Positions 46,083 to 55,332 of a stretch of DNA of 64,000 nt are shown one piece after another; position 1 is the stretch's first letter; the number at the start of each line of letters is the position of its first letter. Under the pieces are notes generated by a model. That model ran no database searches. It had not been told where the DNA came from and saw only the letters and a program-made list of their open reading frames with translations. The stretch is from Fuerstiella sp. (GTDB lineage Bacteria > Planctomycetota > Planctomycetia > Planctomycetales > Planctomycetaceae). The translations under genes were made by a program, and so were the position numbers. The stretch spans positions 1 through 64,000 of the forward strand of contig JALHMY010000005.1 in NCBI GenBank assembly GCA_022843805.1, read 5' to 3'.

Positions 46083-47048
46083 ATGATGTTCAAAGGCTTT
46101 CGGATGCAATGGCTCCTGCTGCTCGTCGGATTTCTGTGTCTTCCCCAATGCCTTGTGGCTGTGTCGCAGGCATCGGAACCGTCGGCCGGTTTTCGGGTTC
46201 AGGAAACCCCGGATCGGCTGGTCATTACTCTGGATGAAAAACAGATTGCGGATTTTGTATTCAGGGATGAGAAAGTTCTTCGCCCTTACTTTTGCCGAGT
46301 GCATGCAAAGGGCGGGTTGCAGGTGACCCGCAGTCATCCGCCAGTACCGGGAACAGATGCCACCGATCATGAAACGATGCATCCTGGAATCTGGCTGGGT
46401 TTTGGCGATCTCAGTGGGACCGACTTCTGGCGCAACAAAGGTCGCATTGAACATATTCGCTTTGCCGATCCGGTGCTAGTGAAAAACGGTCGCCTGAGTT
46501 TCACTACCGAATCGAAGCTGGTCACGGCCGAGAACAGACTGCTGGGTCTGCTCACCTGCGAATTCCTGCTGACTGATGAACACGTCGGCTGGAGACTGGT
46601 CTGGGCCGCCACATTTCGCTCAATGGAAAGTGAGCTGACGTTTGGAGATCAGGAAGAAATGGGTTTTGGTGCCCGCGTGGCAACTCCTTTGACCGAAAAG
46701 AATGGCGGCCTGATTACAAGCTCAACGGGACTTAAAACGGCGGCCGCCACATGGGGCCAGGCTGCCAGCTGGTGTGACTACTCGGGCCGATCCGGCGACC
46801 AGAGCGGAGGCATCACCCTGATGGCGGCTCCGGAGAACTTTCGACAATCCTGGTGGCACAATCGTGACTACGGAGTCTTCGTGGCCAATCCATTCGGACG
46901 GGCTGCCATGAAGCAGGGTGAACTCAGTGCTGTGAAGATTGAGCCCGGGCAGTCGTTTAAAATCCGATTTGCCGCGTTCATTCATGATGCCGCTGATTAC
47001 GATCCGGCGGTCGCTTTCGATCATTTCGCAAAACAATTCAAAATATGA
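46083..47048 (+). CDS. secreted PmoA-like protein (DUF6807)
   Basis: 321 residues. A signal peptide (about 1-30, ending near SQASEP) precedes a beta-rich domain with TMHPGIWLGFGDLSGTDFWR (near residue 98), SWCDYSG and WWHNRDYGVFVANPFG. These motifs identify the DUF6807 family, sometimes annotated as PmoA, common in planctomycetes; it has no demonstrated role in methane oxidation. It precedes a beta-helix protein with a 28-base gap, so the pair is probably cotranscribed and may process polysaccharide or bind carbohydrate. Confidence 0.88.
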   Translation: MMFKGFRMQWLLLLVGFLCLPQCLVAVSQASEPSAGFRVQETPDRLVITLDEKQIADFVFRDEKVLRPYFCRVHAKGGLQVTRSHPPVPGTDATDHETMHPGIWLGFGDLSGTDFWRNKGRIEHIRFADPVLVKNGRLSFTTESKLVTAENRLLGLLTCEFLLTDEHVGWRLVWAATFRSMESELTFGDQEEMGFGARVATPLTEKNGGLITSSTGLKTAAATWGQAASWCDYSGRSGDQSGGITLMAAPENFRQSWWHNRDYGVFVANPFGRAAMKQGELSAVKIEPGQSFKIRFAAFIHDAADYDPAVAFDHFAKQFKI

Positions 47049-47076
47049 AGTAGTCAGTCGCTTCGATGAAGATCTT

Positions 47077-48387
47077 ATGAAACCAGCCAACAGCCTTTTC
47101 GCCGTCCTTCTTTCAATTCCTCTGGTCACGTCTTTCTTCCATCTTTCACGTGGTGAGCTGTCCACAGCCAGTGACATTTCCGTTTCGCAATACGACGGAA
47201 TTCAGGCCGCGCTGGATGCCAATCCCGGCAGGATGATTTATGTGCCCGCCGGCGATCATCTTATCAGTGAAAAACTGCGAATCCGCGGGGACCGGTCAGG
47301 GCTGTCTGGTCCAGGCCGAATTATTCAGCAGCGCGATGATCAGCCGATCATTGAAATTGAAAACTCAGTGGGCGTGGAGATTCGCGATCTGACGCTGACT
47401 CGGCCCGAAGGCAAAATGGATACCGGCAACGAAGGAATCCTCGCCATCAAGTGCCGCGACCTGGTTGTTGAGAATGTTCGAGTACTGGACAATCGCACGC
47501 GCTCCGGTGCCATTACGCTGCGTGAATGTCAGGGCGCTCGGATCAGCCACTGCCTGATCCGCAACTATATGCGAGTCAGTATCGATGACCGTACCGGTAG
47601 CACCGACTGGGGCTATGCGTTCAACTGCACGGATGGCACTGGCATCAGCATTGCCTATTCGACCGGGACACTCATGGAAGGCAATCGAATCGTTGAAGAG
47701 AATCTTGTCCCCTCGCCGGAGATAAAGGCGAAACACAGGCTGGGCGACTACGTCAAAAAGAATGCCCAGAAAGGCGCGATCATCAGTCAGCAGGCCTGGG
47801 ACGCCGGATATACCGACAACTGGCAGCAGGGTTCTGCCATCATCGTGACTGCCCCTGAGATCAGTGATCAAACCAGGATCCTCGGCAATCGCATTGAGAA
47901 TGCAGCTCAGGGAATCGACCTGCACTGTGATCATGTTATCGTGGCAAACAACATCGTCAGCAATTCGTTCATGGGAATGAAGGCCATGCACGGATCACGC
48001 AATGTACTGGTCACCGGCAACCAGTTCATCCGGAATAGTCTCTGGGCCATCGGGCTGATGCCTGGGACCGCCGCCAGTCCCACGAACACGGACGGCGGAT
48101 CCGTGATCGCCGGCAATATCATTTCTGACTTTGGACAGGGCGATGCCAGCTGGATCTGGGGAAACGAACGCTCACCGCTGCGTTTTGATTCCGGTCAGGA
48201 AGCCGATGATCCTCCGCTGAGCGATGTGCTGATTTATGGGAACATTATCCAGAGCAATGGCAGTCCGCGATATCAGTATGCCGTGATCATTGCGGGGGGA
48301 CCAGATGGCCCCCGCAACCTGCACTTCACCGGCAACCTGTTCCATCCGGGTACATCGGCAGTTTCCAATCAGGAACTTCAGCCCTGA
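47077..48387 (+). CDS. secreted right-handed beta-helix protein
   Basis: 436 residues from MKPANSLFAVLLSIPLV (ATG at 47077; an earlier in-frame ATG at 46939 lies within the previous gene). A signal peptide is followed by parallel beta-helix coils with recurring Asn/Ile/Val rungs (GNRIVEENL, GNRIENAAQGIDLHCDHVIVANNI, GNQFIRNSLWAIG). It resembles pectate-lyase-like or alginate-type polysaccharide enzymes, but no catalytic site was identified. The last few codons and the stop lie at the edge of the 477-base tandem repeat, so its C-terminus may have been modified by the repeat. Partner: the DUF6807 gene before it. Confidence 0.83.
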   Translation: MKPANSLFAVLLSIPLVTSFFHLSRGELSTASDISVSQYDGIQAALDANPGRMIYVPAGDHLISEKLRIRGDRSGLSGPGRIIQQRDDQPIIEIENSVGVEIRDLTLTRPEGKMDTGNEGILAIKCRDLVVENVRVLDNRTRSGAITLRECQGARISHCLIRNYMRVSIDDRTGSTDWGYAFNCTDGTGISIAYSTGTLMEGNRIVEENLVPSPEIKAKHRLGDYVKKNAQKGAIISQQAWDAGYTDNWQQGSAIIVTAPEISDQTRILGNRIENAAQGIDLHCDHVIVANNIVSNSFMGMKAMHGSRNVLVTGNQFIRNSLWAIGLMPGTAASPTNTDGGSVIAGNIISDFGQGDASWIWGNERSPLRFDSGQEADDPPLSDVLIYGNIIQSNGSPRYQYAVIIAGGPDGPRNLHFTGNLFHPGTSAVSNQELQP

Positions 48388-49860
48388 ATTTAGTCGTCTG
48401 AATCGTCGCCTTTCGTTTCTCTGTCCGGCATTACAATGAAGAGGTGACCCCGCGCGCGGCTGATGGCCATGTTGAAGATGTTCGGTTGATTGAGGAACCA
48501 ACTGCCGGCCAGGGGAGCAGATCATTTTTGGCAGAAAAATTATTGGGCAGAAAAATCTGGACGGAATGGAAGAACTGTGTGGCAGAGCTCTGTCCATGCG
48601 TCTGAGATGAGTTCGCCGAACATCCATCATTCATCTGCGATTCATTTTTCTGCCCGGAAATTTTTCTGCCCAATTCTCCCTTCCGAAGCTTGAAGCAACA
48701 ACGGCGTTACACCAAAAAAGGTTGGGTGGTTCATGACCAGGCCACACTCCACGAAAAGTGAGGAACTGACGCCGGACAGACCAGGAACGAGCCCTTCGCG
48801 GCCTCACGCCACGAAAGCCCGGGTATGGAAACTGCACGTTTTCAGCAGGAAACTTCAGCCCTGAATCCAGTCGTCTGAATCGTCGCCTTTCGTTTCTCTG
48901 TCCGGCAATACAATGAAGAGGAGATCCGGTGTGCGGCTGATGGCCATGTTGAAGATGTTCGGTTGATTGAGGAACCAACTGCCGGCCATGGGAGCAGATC
49001 ATTTTTGGCAGAAAAATTATTGGGCAGAAAAATTTGGACGGAATGGAAGAACTGTGTGGCAGAGCTCTGTCCATGCGTCTGAGATGAGTTCGCCGAACAT
49101 CCATCATTCATCTGCGATTCATTTTTCTGCCCGGAAATTTTTCTGCCCAATTCTCCCTTCCGAAGCTTGAAGCAACAACGGCGTTACACCAAAAAAGGTT
49201 GGGTGGTTCATGACCAGGCCACACTCCACGAAAAGTGAGGAACTGACGCCGGACAGACCAGGAACGAGCCCTTCGCGGCCTCACGCCACGAAAGCCCGGG
49301 TATGGAAACTGCACGTTTTCAGCAGGAAACTTCAGCCCTGAATCCAGTCGTCTGAGTCGTCGCCTTCCGTTTCTCTGTCCGGCAATACAATGAAGAGGAG
49401 ATCCGGTGTGCGGCTGATGGCCATGTTGAAGATGTTCGGTTGATTGAGGAACCAACTGCCGGCCAGGGGAGCAGATCATTTTTGGCAGAAAAATTATTGG
49501 GCAGAAAAATTATTGGGCAGAAAAATTTGGACGGAATGGAAGAACTGTGTGGCAGAGCTCTGTCCATGTGTCTGAGATGAGTTCGCCGAACATCCATCAT
49601 TCATCTGCGATTCATTTTTCTGCCCGGAAATTTTTCTGCCCAATTATTCCTGCCGAAGCTTGAAGCAACAACGGTGTTACACCAAAAAAAGGCCGGGTGG
49701 TTCATGACCAGGCCACACTCCACGAAAAGTCAGGAACTGACGCCGGACAGACCAGGAACGAGCCCCTCCCGGCCTCACGCCAGGAAAGCTCGGGTATGGA
49801 AACTGCACGTTTTCAGCAGGAAACTTCGGCCCTGAACTTTAGTCGTCTGAATCGTCGCTT
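48377..49860. repeat. 477-base unit, tandem triplication plus partial fourth copy
   Basis: Three units follow head to tail: 48377-48853 (477 bases), 48854-49330 (477) and 49331-49824 (494, carrying one extra 17-base piece attattgggcagaaaaa). A partial fourth starts at 49825 and ends inside the last codons of purD. On the minus strand each unit holds about 40 codons of a helicase C-terminus (NIFNMAISRAR... motif VI-like, then DRETKGDDSDD or DRETEGDDSDD). Copy 1 keeps TAA after DDSDD; copies 2 and 3 read through to WIQG. Each unit also contains an inverted-repeat element. No intact gene is present in the 1.45 kb. Confidence 0.95.
48526..48674. repeat. MITE-like inverted-repeat element, copy 1
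   Basis: The left end has two copies of GGCAGAAAAAT in tandem (48530-48556); the right end has the inverted pair ATTTTTCTGCCC (48644-48672). About 90 bases lie between. Copies recur in units 2 and 3 of the tandem array (about 49003-49151 and 49480-49645), the third with one added repeat of the left end. It has the look of a small mobile element without a transposase. Confidence 0.75.
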
Positions 49861-51134
49861 ACGGGAACACACTTGTCGGAAATGTCTTTCCGATACCAGC
49901 TGCCTTCCCAGGAAATCTGACTGATGGTCGCATAAGCCGTGGCCTTAGCCGCAGCAACCGTGTCGCCCAGCGCTGTCACTCCCAGAACCCGACCACCTGC
50001 ATTCACCACTTCGCCGTTCTTTTCGGTCGTGCCCGCATGGAAGACCTTCACATCGGGCAGGTTTTCACTGGCATTCAGTCCGCTGATAATCCGGCCCTTT
50101 TCGTAGTTGCCCGGGTAGCCTTCGGAAGCCATCACGACACAGACTGACGGCCGGGGATCCCAGTCGAGCCCTTCCAGTTCCGCCAGTCGACCGGTTGCCG
50201 CCAGTGACAGTACCTGGGCGAGGTCACTTTTGAGCCGCATCAGAACGGGCTGCGCTTCCGGATCACCAAACCGCACGTTGTATTCCAGAACCCTGGGGCC
50301 ACTGTTTGTCAGCATAATGCCAGCGTACAGGATTCCGGAAAACGGACATCCCTCGACCTTCATCGTATGCACGGTGGGTATCAGAATACGTTTAATGATT
50401 TCATCCATGACCCGTTCGGTGACGATAGGAGCAGGGCAGTAGGCGCCCATACCTCCGGTGTTTGGACCCCGGTCTCCGTCAAACGCTCGTTTATGATCCT
50501 GAGCGGCGTCGAGCGGTACGATCGTATCGCCATCAACAATTGCCAGAATGCTGGCTTCCTGACCTTCCAGACATTCTTCAATCACCACCTGTCGTCCGGC
50601 ATCGCCGAAAGATCGATCCTGAAGAATTGATTTGCAGGCGGCCCGTGCTTCCGAACGGTTTCGACAGACAAATACCCCCTTGCCGGAAGCCAGCCCGTCG
50701 GCCTTGACGACCAGCGGACCTTCATTGTTCTGGTCAATAAACTCAATCGCCTCGGACAGCCTGGAAAACACCTGAAAGTCGGCGGTGGGAACGTTCGCCT
50801 TTTTCATCAGCTTCTTGGTAAAGACCTTGCTGCCTTCCAGCCGTGCGGCTGCCGCAGAGGGACCAAAAACATTCAGCCCATCGCGACGAAATTCATCGGC
50901 AATCCCGGCAACCAATGGCGCCTCGGGACCAATCACCGTCAAATCCACCTGCTGTTCTTTAGCGAAATGAAGCAATCGTGAAATATCGTCGGCGGCGATA
51001 TTGACATTCTCCGCTTCCAGAGCTGTTCCCGCATTTCCAGGTGCACACCAAATTTTGGAAACAGCCGGGGACTGGCTGAGCTTCCAGACGAGAGCATGTT
51101 CCCGCCCGCCAGATCCCACCACAAGAATCTTCAT
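49839..51134 (-). CDS. purD: phosphoribosylamine--glycine ligase
   Basis: 431 residues from [15 protein letters not shown]. It has the ATP-grasp fold: PGNAGT near residue 40, [16 protein letters not shown] near 73, and the [23 protein letters not shown] and [14 protein letters not shown] motifs. It makes GAR in the second step of purine synthesis. The ordinary domain ends near [13 protein letters not shown]; the last residues, VSDDSDD, and stop are shared with the tandem repeat, so the C-terminal tail is altered or has been copied into the repeat. An in-frame start eight codons upstream is possible. Transcribed away from the DUF309 gene's terminator. Confidence 0.97.
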   Translation of the reverse strand: MKILVVGSGGREHALVWKLSQSPAVSKIWCAPGNAGTALEAENVNIAADDISRLLHFAKEQQVDLTVIGPEAPLVAGIADEFRRDGLNVFGPSAAAARLEGSKVFTKKLMKKANVPTADFQVFSRLSEAIEFIDQNNEGPLVVKADGLASGKGVFVCRNRSEARAACKSILQDRSFGDAGRQVVIEECLEGQEASILAIVDGDTIVPLDAAQDHKRAFDGDRGPNTGGMGAYCPAPIVTERVMDEIIKRILIPTVHTMKVEGCPFSGILYAGIMLTNSGPRVLEYNVRFGDPEAQPVLMRLKSDLAQVLSLAATGRLAELEGLDWDPRPSVCVVMASEGYPGNYEKGRIISGLNASENLPDVKVFHAGTTEKNGEVVNAGGRVLGVTALGDTVAAAKATAYATISQISWEGSWYRKDISDKCVPVSDDSDD

Positions 51135-51192
51135 CGCAGGTTTTACCTCAGAGGTCACGTAGTAATGTAAAGGACTTCACATTCAAACAAAA

Positions 51193-51219
51193 AAACTCGC
51201 GGCAGAGTACCGCGAGTTT
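51193..51219 (-). terminator. intrinsic terminator after the DUF309 gene
   Basis: Read on the minus strand, a 10-bp perfect stem (aaactcgcgg / ccgcgagttt) with a seven-base loop is followed by a run of T (aaacaaaaaaa on the plus strand). It is a textbook Rho-independent stop for the DUF309 gene ahead of purD. Confidence 0.85.
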
Positions 51220-51242
51220 GAACGGAATTCGATCGAACCAGA

Positions 51243-51818
51243 TCAGGATAATGAAGACGGAAGTGGTTCAGGTCGAAGTACAAATGGAAATACTCGAACG
51301 GCCGACCCTGGCGGATGCTGAGTCTTATAGGCCAGCTGAGCTGCCCGGTCAGCCGCAAACTGCAGCCGAATAAACTGAAGGCCGCAGAAGGAGTCAACAT
51401 CGGCTTCTGCCGCAACGTCGGCAAACATTTCTCCGGCAGATGCCGCATGTCGACGAACGCCGTGAATGCTTCGCTCGCGTACCTTGACGCCCGCAGCCGC
51501 CAGTTTAATGAGCCCCTTCAGAAATCGTCCAACCGTTGTATCCGCACCGGAGACACGCCACAGACGCTCCCACTCCTCGTGAGCTTCCCAGTAGAATCCC
51601 AGATTGAAAAAATCAATCCCCAGAAGATAGTTGCGATTCGTCGGCCAGTTGTCAGGATTCAGAGCCTTAGGTCCCTGTCCCGGAATATGTTTGCGACCGT
51701 GGCTGTGGCCTTTGGGATCGCGGATCGGATGAGGCATGCCTGACCCCGGAAAGTAGGTGTATTCAGGCAGCGGGCTTGCTGGAAGCAAACGGGTAATTTC
51801 GGCTTCAGCCGTGATCAT
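51243..51818 (-). CDS. DUF309 family protein
   Basis: 191 residues. The core [16 protein letters not shown] near residue 74 followed by [18 protein letters not shown] near 97 is the DUF309 signature, a small helical fold with a conserved HExxE. Planctomycete and other bacterial members are uncharacterised. It ends at a clear terminator before purD. Function unknown. Confidence 0.85.
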   Translation of the reverse strand: MITAEAEITRLLPASPLPEYTYFPGSGMPHPIRDPKGHSHGRKHIPGQGPKALNPDNWPTNRNYLLGIDFFNLGFYWEAHEEWERLWRVSGADTTVGRFLKGLIKLAAAGVKVRERSIHGVRRHAASAGEMFADVAAEADVDSFCGLQFIRLQFAADRAAQLAYKTQHPPGSAVRVFPFVLRPEPLPSSLS

Positions 51819-52334
51819 TGTTGGTCGACTCCACGAAAATGGGTGTCAGGAACGAGTTGCTCCGCGTCGTTTTTACGCAGTGATCGCCTCTTCGAATACG
51901 CGCGGAACTCGTATTCGAACCAGCCAGTCTTTCATCATCACTGCCAATTAATCTGTACGTACGTCCAGTGTCATTGGACATGCTGTTTTAATTGAACCGA
52001 ATTTACACCTTTTTCCGGCAACTTCGAGTACTTCTTGCTGCAATTCCCCAGATTGGTGCCAGGTGTTCAGCCTCAACGTCATCCTCCGCTCCAGCCGGAG
52101 CTCCTGTCGTGTTTTGTTCAGGTTCACAAGGCGACCCATCTTAACATTTGCGCCTGGGGAATTCCCAGTACGTTTTTTCCCGGCCTTCAAATTGGATAAC
52201 CTCGGCACCGGACAACGTTGGTGGCGGATCATGTTGGTGCTCGGCTCCGTAGCAGCGTAGGCAGACAGTGTGGCTGGCTGCGTTTGACTGCAGGCGATTT
52301 TTCCCGATTGATATTGGTTGCAGGGATTTCTGAA
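51819..52334. other. gene-free interval
   Basis: About 516 bases between the DUF309 gene and the phosphoesterase start. Long frames on both strands in this stretch have no family character and no convincing ribosome site. I see no repeat or RNA gene in it. It must contain the divergent promoters of the two flanking genes. Confidence 0.5.
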
Positions 52335-53183
52335 ATGAATTGGCGCCGTCATTTGACGAAAAGACGATTTCTGACCTCTGCGGTGATGGGTGCTGCCACA
52401 ATCGGGCTTTATACGTGGCGAGTGGAGCCTACCTGGCTTGAGATCACTCGCAGGACGATGCCCGTTCGAAACCTTCCGCAGGAGCTTGTGGGGGCGTCGA
52501 TTCTTCATGCCAGCGACCTGCACATCGGACCGCGAGTGGACGATTCTTATCTGCTTCGGGTGTTTGGAATCATCCGTGACTTATCGCCCGACATAGTCGT
52601 TTACACAGGCGACTTCATCAACAGCGACACGGATTTGTCAAAAAATGCACCTTCGATCATGTCGAAACTGGCACGCGGGTCGCTCGGCACTTTTGGAATC
52701 CTGGGCAACCATGATTACGGACGAGGATGGCGGAATGAAGATGCCGCAGATGGTGTTGTCTCGCTGGCGGGAGATGCCGGGGTTCGCATCCTTCGCAACG
52801 AGTGTGTCAAAGTCGCCGGGCTGCAGGTGCTGGGGCTTGATGACCTTTGGGCCGGGCGATATCGACTGGATGACGTCCTGCCTCAGCTGGAACCGGATAG
52901 CGCATCCATCGCGCTGGTCCACAATCCGGATGCGGTAGACTCGGCGGGCTGGGAGCCATACTCAGGCTGGATACTGGCCGGTCATACTCATGGAGGTCAG
53001 TGTCGGCCTCCATTTCTTCCACCGCCGATTCTGCCCGTTCGCAATCGTCGATACACCAGTGGAGAGTTCGATCTTGCGGGCGGCCGGCGCATGTATATCA
53101 GCCGTGGAATCGGCCATTTGACGCGAGTTCGTTTCAATGTCAGGCCGGAAATTACGCTGTTCCAGTTAACACGGGAGACATAG
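52335..53183 (+). CDS. membrane-anchored metallophosphoesterase (YkuE/YaeI-like)
   Basis: 282 residues from MNWRRHLTKRRFL. A twin-arginine-like or single anchor is followed by the calcineurin-like metal motifs: SDLHIG (near residue 58), GDFIN (91), GNHDYG (123) and GHTHGG (215). Proteins of this class (YkuE, YaeI) hydrolyse phosphodiesters, including UDP-diacylglucosamine-type lipids in some. A longer frame upstream of 52335 looks non-coding. A strong palindrome follows the stop. Confidence 0.9.
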   Translation: MNWRRHLTKRRFLTSAVMGAATIGLYTWRVEPTWLEITRRTMPVRNLPQELVGASILHASDLHIGPRVDDSYLLRVFGIIRDLSPDIVVYTGDFINSDTDLSKNAPSIMSKLARGSLGTFGILGNHDYGRGWRNEDAADGVVSLAGDAGVRILRNECVKVAGLQVLGLDDLWAGRYRLDDVLPQLEPDSASIALVHNPDAVDSAGWEPYSGWILAGHTHGGQCRPPFLPPPILPVRNRRYTSGEFDLAGGRRMYISRGIGHLTRVRFNVRPEITLFQLTRET

Positions 53184-53205
53184 TACCGGGCAGGACGGTG
53201 AGCTG

Positions 53206-53238
53206 GAGCGACGGGTGTACAGTACACCCGTCGCTCCG
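53206..53238. repeat. near-perfect 16-bp palindrome after the phosphoesterase gene
   Basis: Arms ggagcgacgggtgtac and gtacacccgtcgctcc with a one-base spacer. The short loop favours a cruciform or protein site rather than a loop-based terminator. No T-run follows. Coordinates may be one base off because of the short spacer. It abuts the IS110 relic. Confidence 0.7.
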
Positions 53239-53240
53239 CC

Positions 53241-53525
53241 GGCGGGCTGGATGTTCACAAGCAACAGATCACGTTCTGCATTCTGAATCGCGAGGGAGAC
53301 ACACTGCGAGAAGGGGAGATCGTGCTGACTCGCGAACGCCTGACCGATTTCGCCAGTCGAATTCTGCAGCCTGCGGATCACGTGGCTCTGGAATCCACCA
53401 CGAACTGCTGGGCGGTCGTGGACGTGTTACAGCAGCACGTGGCGAACGTGGTGGTGTCGGATCCCACGGCGACGAACGCCATCGCGCATTTAAAAATCAA
53501 GACTGACTGGGTCAACGGCAAATGA
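53241..53525 (+). pseudogene. N-terminal fragment of an IS110-family transposase
   Basis: The frame reads GLDVHKQQITFCILNREGDT (first catalytic Asp region) through ERLTDFASRI and ends ALKIKTDW-like (HLKIKTDWVNGK) followed by a stop; the usual KTDxVDA after it is changed to NGK. There is no proper start codon and the catalytic remainder of the transposase is lacking. It is a relic; another IS110 piece lies at 37735-37850. Confidence 0.65.
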
Positions 53526-54081
53526 AGTGCGCGTCAAAGAAATCCAAAGTTTACCGCTGACCTGATTGCGGACACTTTTGCAACGAAAGCGGGCGTCCAT
53601 GAGTGATCGAATACCGCTCCTTTGTCAATCGCAAAGACAGGAACCACGAATGGACACGAAGGAACACGAATCATCTCAGGCGGAAAGAATGTTCAGGACA
53701 GGGATCTTCGATTCGTGTCAATTGGTGTGCATTCGTGGTTAAAAACTCCCGCGACGGCATGCTCACCCGGTACGATGCCGCGCGGGTCTCCCAGTTTCCT
53801 CGACTGATCTGTTGACGCCCCCCTTGTCTTCAGTCACCGTACACGCATTGAACTACACCGTGAAGGAAGAGAATCGCACATCACGTCATTCGACACTCGC
53901 ACTTCATTTGTCGTTGAACCGAATTTATGCCGCAAGTGCGGTCACGCTCATATCCGACGGTCGCTGTGCGAAACCAGTAACTGCGGCTATGCAGTGTCGG
54001 ATTCGACGCCGAACAGCCTGAGTCGACATGCGTATGCGATTTGTGTCCGCCGAATATCTCGGGGAAAGCAAGGAGGCTATG
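53526..54081. other. gene-free interval with an inverted-repeat element
   Basis: No coding frame with family character is visible. The segment 53642-53740 has inverted ends aaccacgaatggacacgaag and tgtgcattcgtggtt with a shared cacgaat core, a palindromic element whose translation products are typical spurious frames. The segment after it has an imperfect cgcgacggcatg/cgatgccgcgcg hairpin. Confidence 0.6.
53642..53740. repeat. CACGAA inverted-repeat element
   Basis: Left end aaccacgaatggacacgaag, right end attggtgtgcattcgtggtt; the arms pair partly (aaccacgaat and attcgtggtt are exactly complementary). A dispersed-repeat pattern frequently seen in planctomycetes. Confidence 0.65.
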
Positions 54082-54921
54082 ATGGCCAGGTTCGTGTGTG
54101 CATTTAGTCTTTGTGTAATTTGCGGGTTTGCCACTTCATTTTCGAACGCGCAGGGCATTCGCGAAGCCGGTGCCGAATTGAGGCTGCAATCCATAGACGC
54201 GACCTTCTCGTGGTGCCCCGCCGGGGATGTTGTTGCAGAGATCATTACGGTCGTCGGCGAAGATAAGAATTCCGAGAGGTATCGTCGCATTGACATTCCT
54301 GAAGGATTCTGGATCTCAAGAACAGAACTGACCCAAAGCCAGTACTTGAGCGTTATGGGAGACGCTGGAGTAAACGACAGGGACGATTCTCGGCGGATTT
54401 GCAACGTCTCATTTTTGGAGGCAATGCAGTTTTGCGAGATCATAACGATGAAAGACACGTTCCTGCGGGACCGAGGATTGAGAGTCAGGCTCCCGTCCGT
54501 TGATGAGTGGGAGTACGCGTGTCTGGCTGGGCGATCCTCGATTGAAATGGCCTATAGTCCAGGCCGCCTGTCGAAGTTTGCATGGTTTGATGGCATCGAC
54601 ACAACCGGAGTGCAGTTTGGCAAAGGATTTGTAGATGGAAGAAGAAACGTTGCTTCGAAAGATGCAAATCCCTGGAACATATATGACATGCTTGGTAACG
54701 TAGCAGAGTGGTGTGAGTTGCCAGTCAATACTACTGTCGTGCCTGGCAGCGGGAGGCGATTAGATGGTAGCGGTCAAAGCAAAACGGAAAAAGCCATATG
54801 TGGCGGTTCGTATTATGACAGCTGGCGACGGGTGCACCATGCAGCTCGAGTTTGGAGAAGTGCTGATAAGAAGTCGCCGGCTGTGGGGTTTCGAGTTGTC
54901 ATATATACAGATGATCCATGA
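54082..54921 (+). CDS. formylglycine-generating-enzyme-like protein (SUMF1 fold)
   Basis: About 279 residues. Start at the second of two ATG codons, five bases after AAGGAGG. A signal peptide ends near FSNAQ. The FGE fold motifs follow: GFWISRTELTQSQYLSVMG near residue 75, RLPSVDEWEYACLAG near 137, DMLGNVAEWCE near 202 and CGGSYYDSW near 239, ending AVGFRVV. The catalytic Cys pair of true formylglycine-generating enzymes is not seen in the last part, where the region reads HHAARVWRS. So a binding or accessory role is more likely than sulfatase activation. It is followed by a repeat. Confidence 0.82.
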   Translation: MARFVCAFSLCVICGFATSFSNAQGIREAGAELRLQSIDATFSWCPAGDVVAEIITVVGEDKNSERYRRIDIPEGFWISRTELTQSQYLSVMGDAGVNDRDDSRRICNVSFLEAMQFCEIITMKDTFLRDRGLRVRLPSVDEWEYACLAGRSSIEMAYSPGRLSKFAWFDGIDTTGVQFGKGFVDGRRNVASKDANPWNIYDMLGNVAEWCELPVNTTVVPGSGRRLDGSGQSKTEKAICGGSYYDSWRRVHHAARVWRSADKKSPAVGFRVVIYTDDP

Positions 54922-55004
54922 ATTCTATCTTTCGAAAGCAAAAAGTGGTCAGGTCTCATTGATTTGGATTCGCATGCTCTGGGCTTTCGCACCACCAGCA
55001 TTTA

Positions 55005-55205
55005 ACTCTTTAAAGGGCCTGCTGGGAATTCTTTTTCTGGCATCTGAACGGGCGGCTGCTGGTCTTTGTTTTTATTGGCTTTGTTGGTAGTTTTGCATCT
55101 CCTCGGGACCACTTGTGGAGCGTGATCGGCTCGGCAGGAGCCTCGCCCTCCCGGTGCTTCAGCTACCATCGAACTCCAGCGCTCCTGTATCTTTCAGGTG
55201 ACGTA
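55005..55205 (-). repeat. interspersed repeat family, inverted shortened copy C
   Basis: The reverse complement matches repeat copies A and B from the ctttac end through gggcgaggctcctgccgagcc to tacgtcacctgaaagat. It lacks the 36-base palindromic module that copies A and B share, and it lacks the far hairpin ends. The 90 bases before it hold no gene. Confidence 0.8.
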
Positions 55206-55332
55206 CCTCTCCGGCCGGCTCCGCGAATAAATCGCAGAATTACTCGGTTGCGGATCCGGTCAGATGATTGTGGGATGACTGTATTTGGTGGCGCAGACCG
55301 CGTGATATGTCAGTTGTGTGAAGCTACCCACG

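Noticed and set aside
48377-49860. The regular repeat spacing suggested a CRISPR array
   Set aside because: The units are 477 bases with no short direct repeats separated by unique spacers, and no cas genes lie nearby.
51948-52523. A 191-codon minus-strand frame before and in the phosphoesterase gene
   Set aside because: It is antisense to the true gene, and its composition (Arg/Pro/Gln-rich) is that of a shadow frame.
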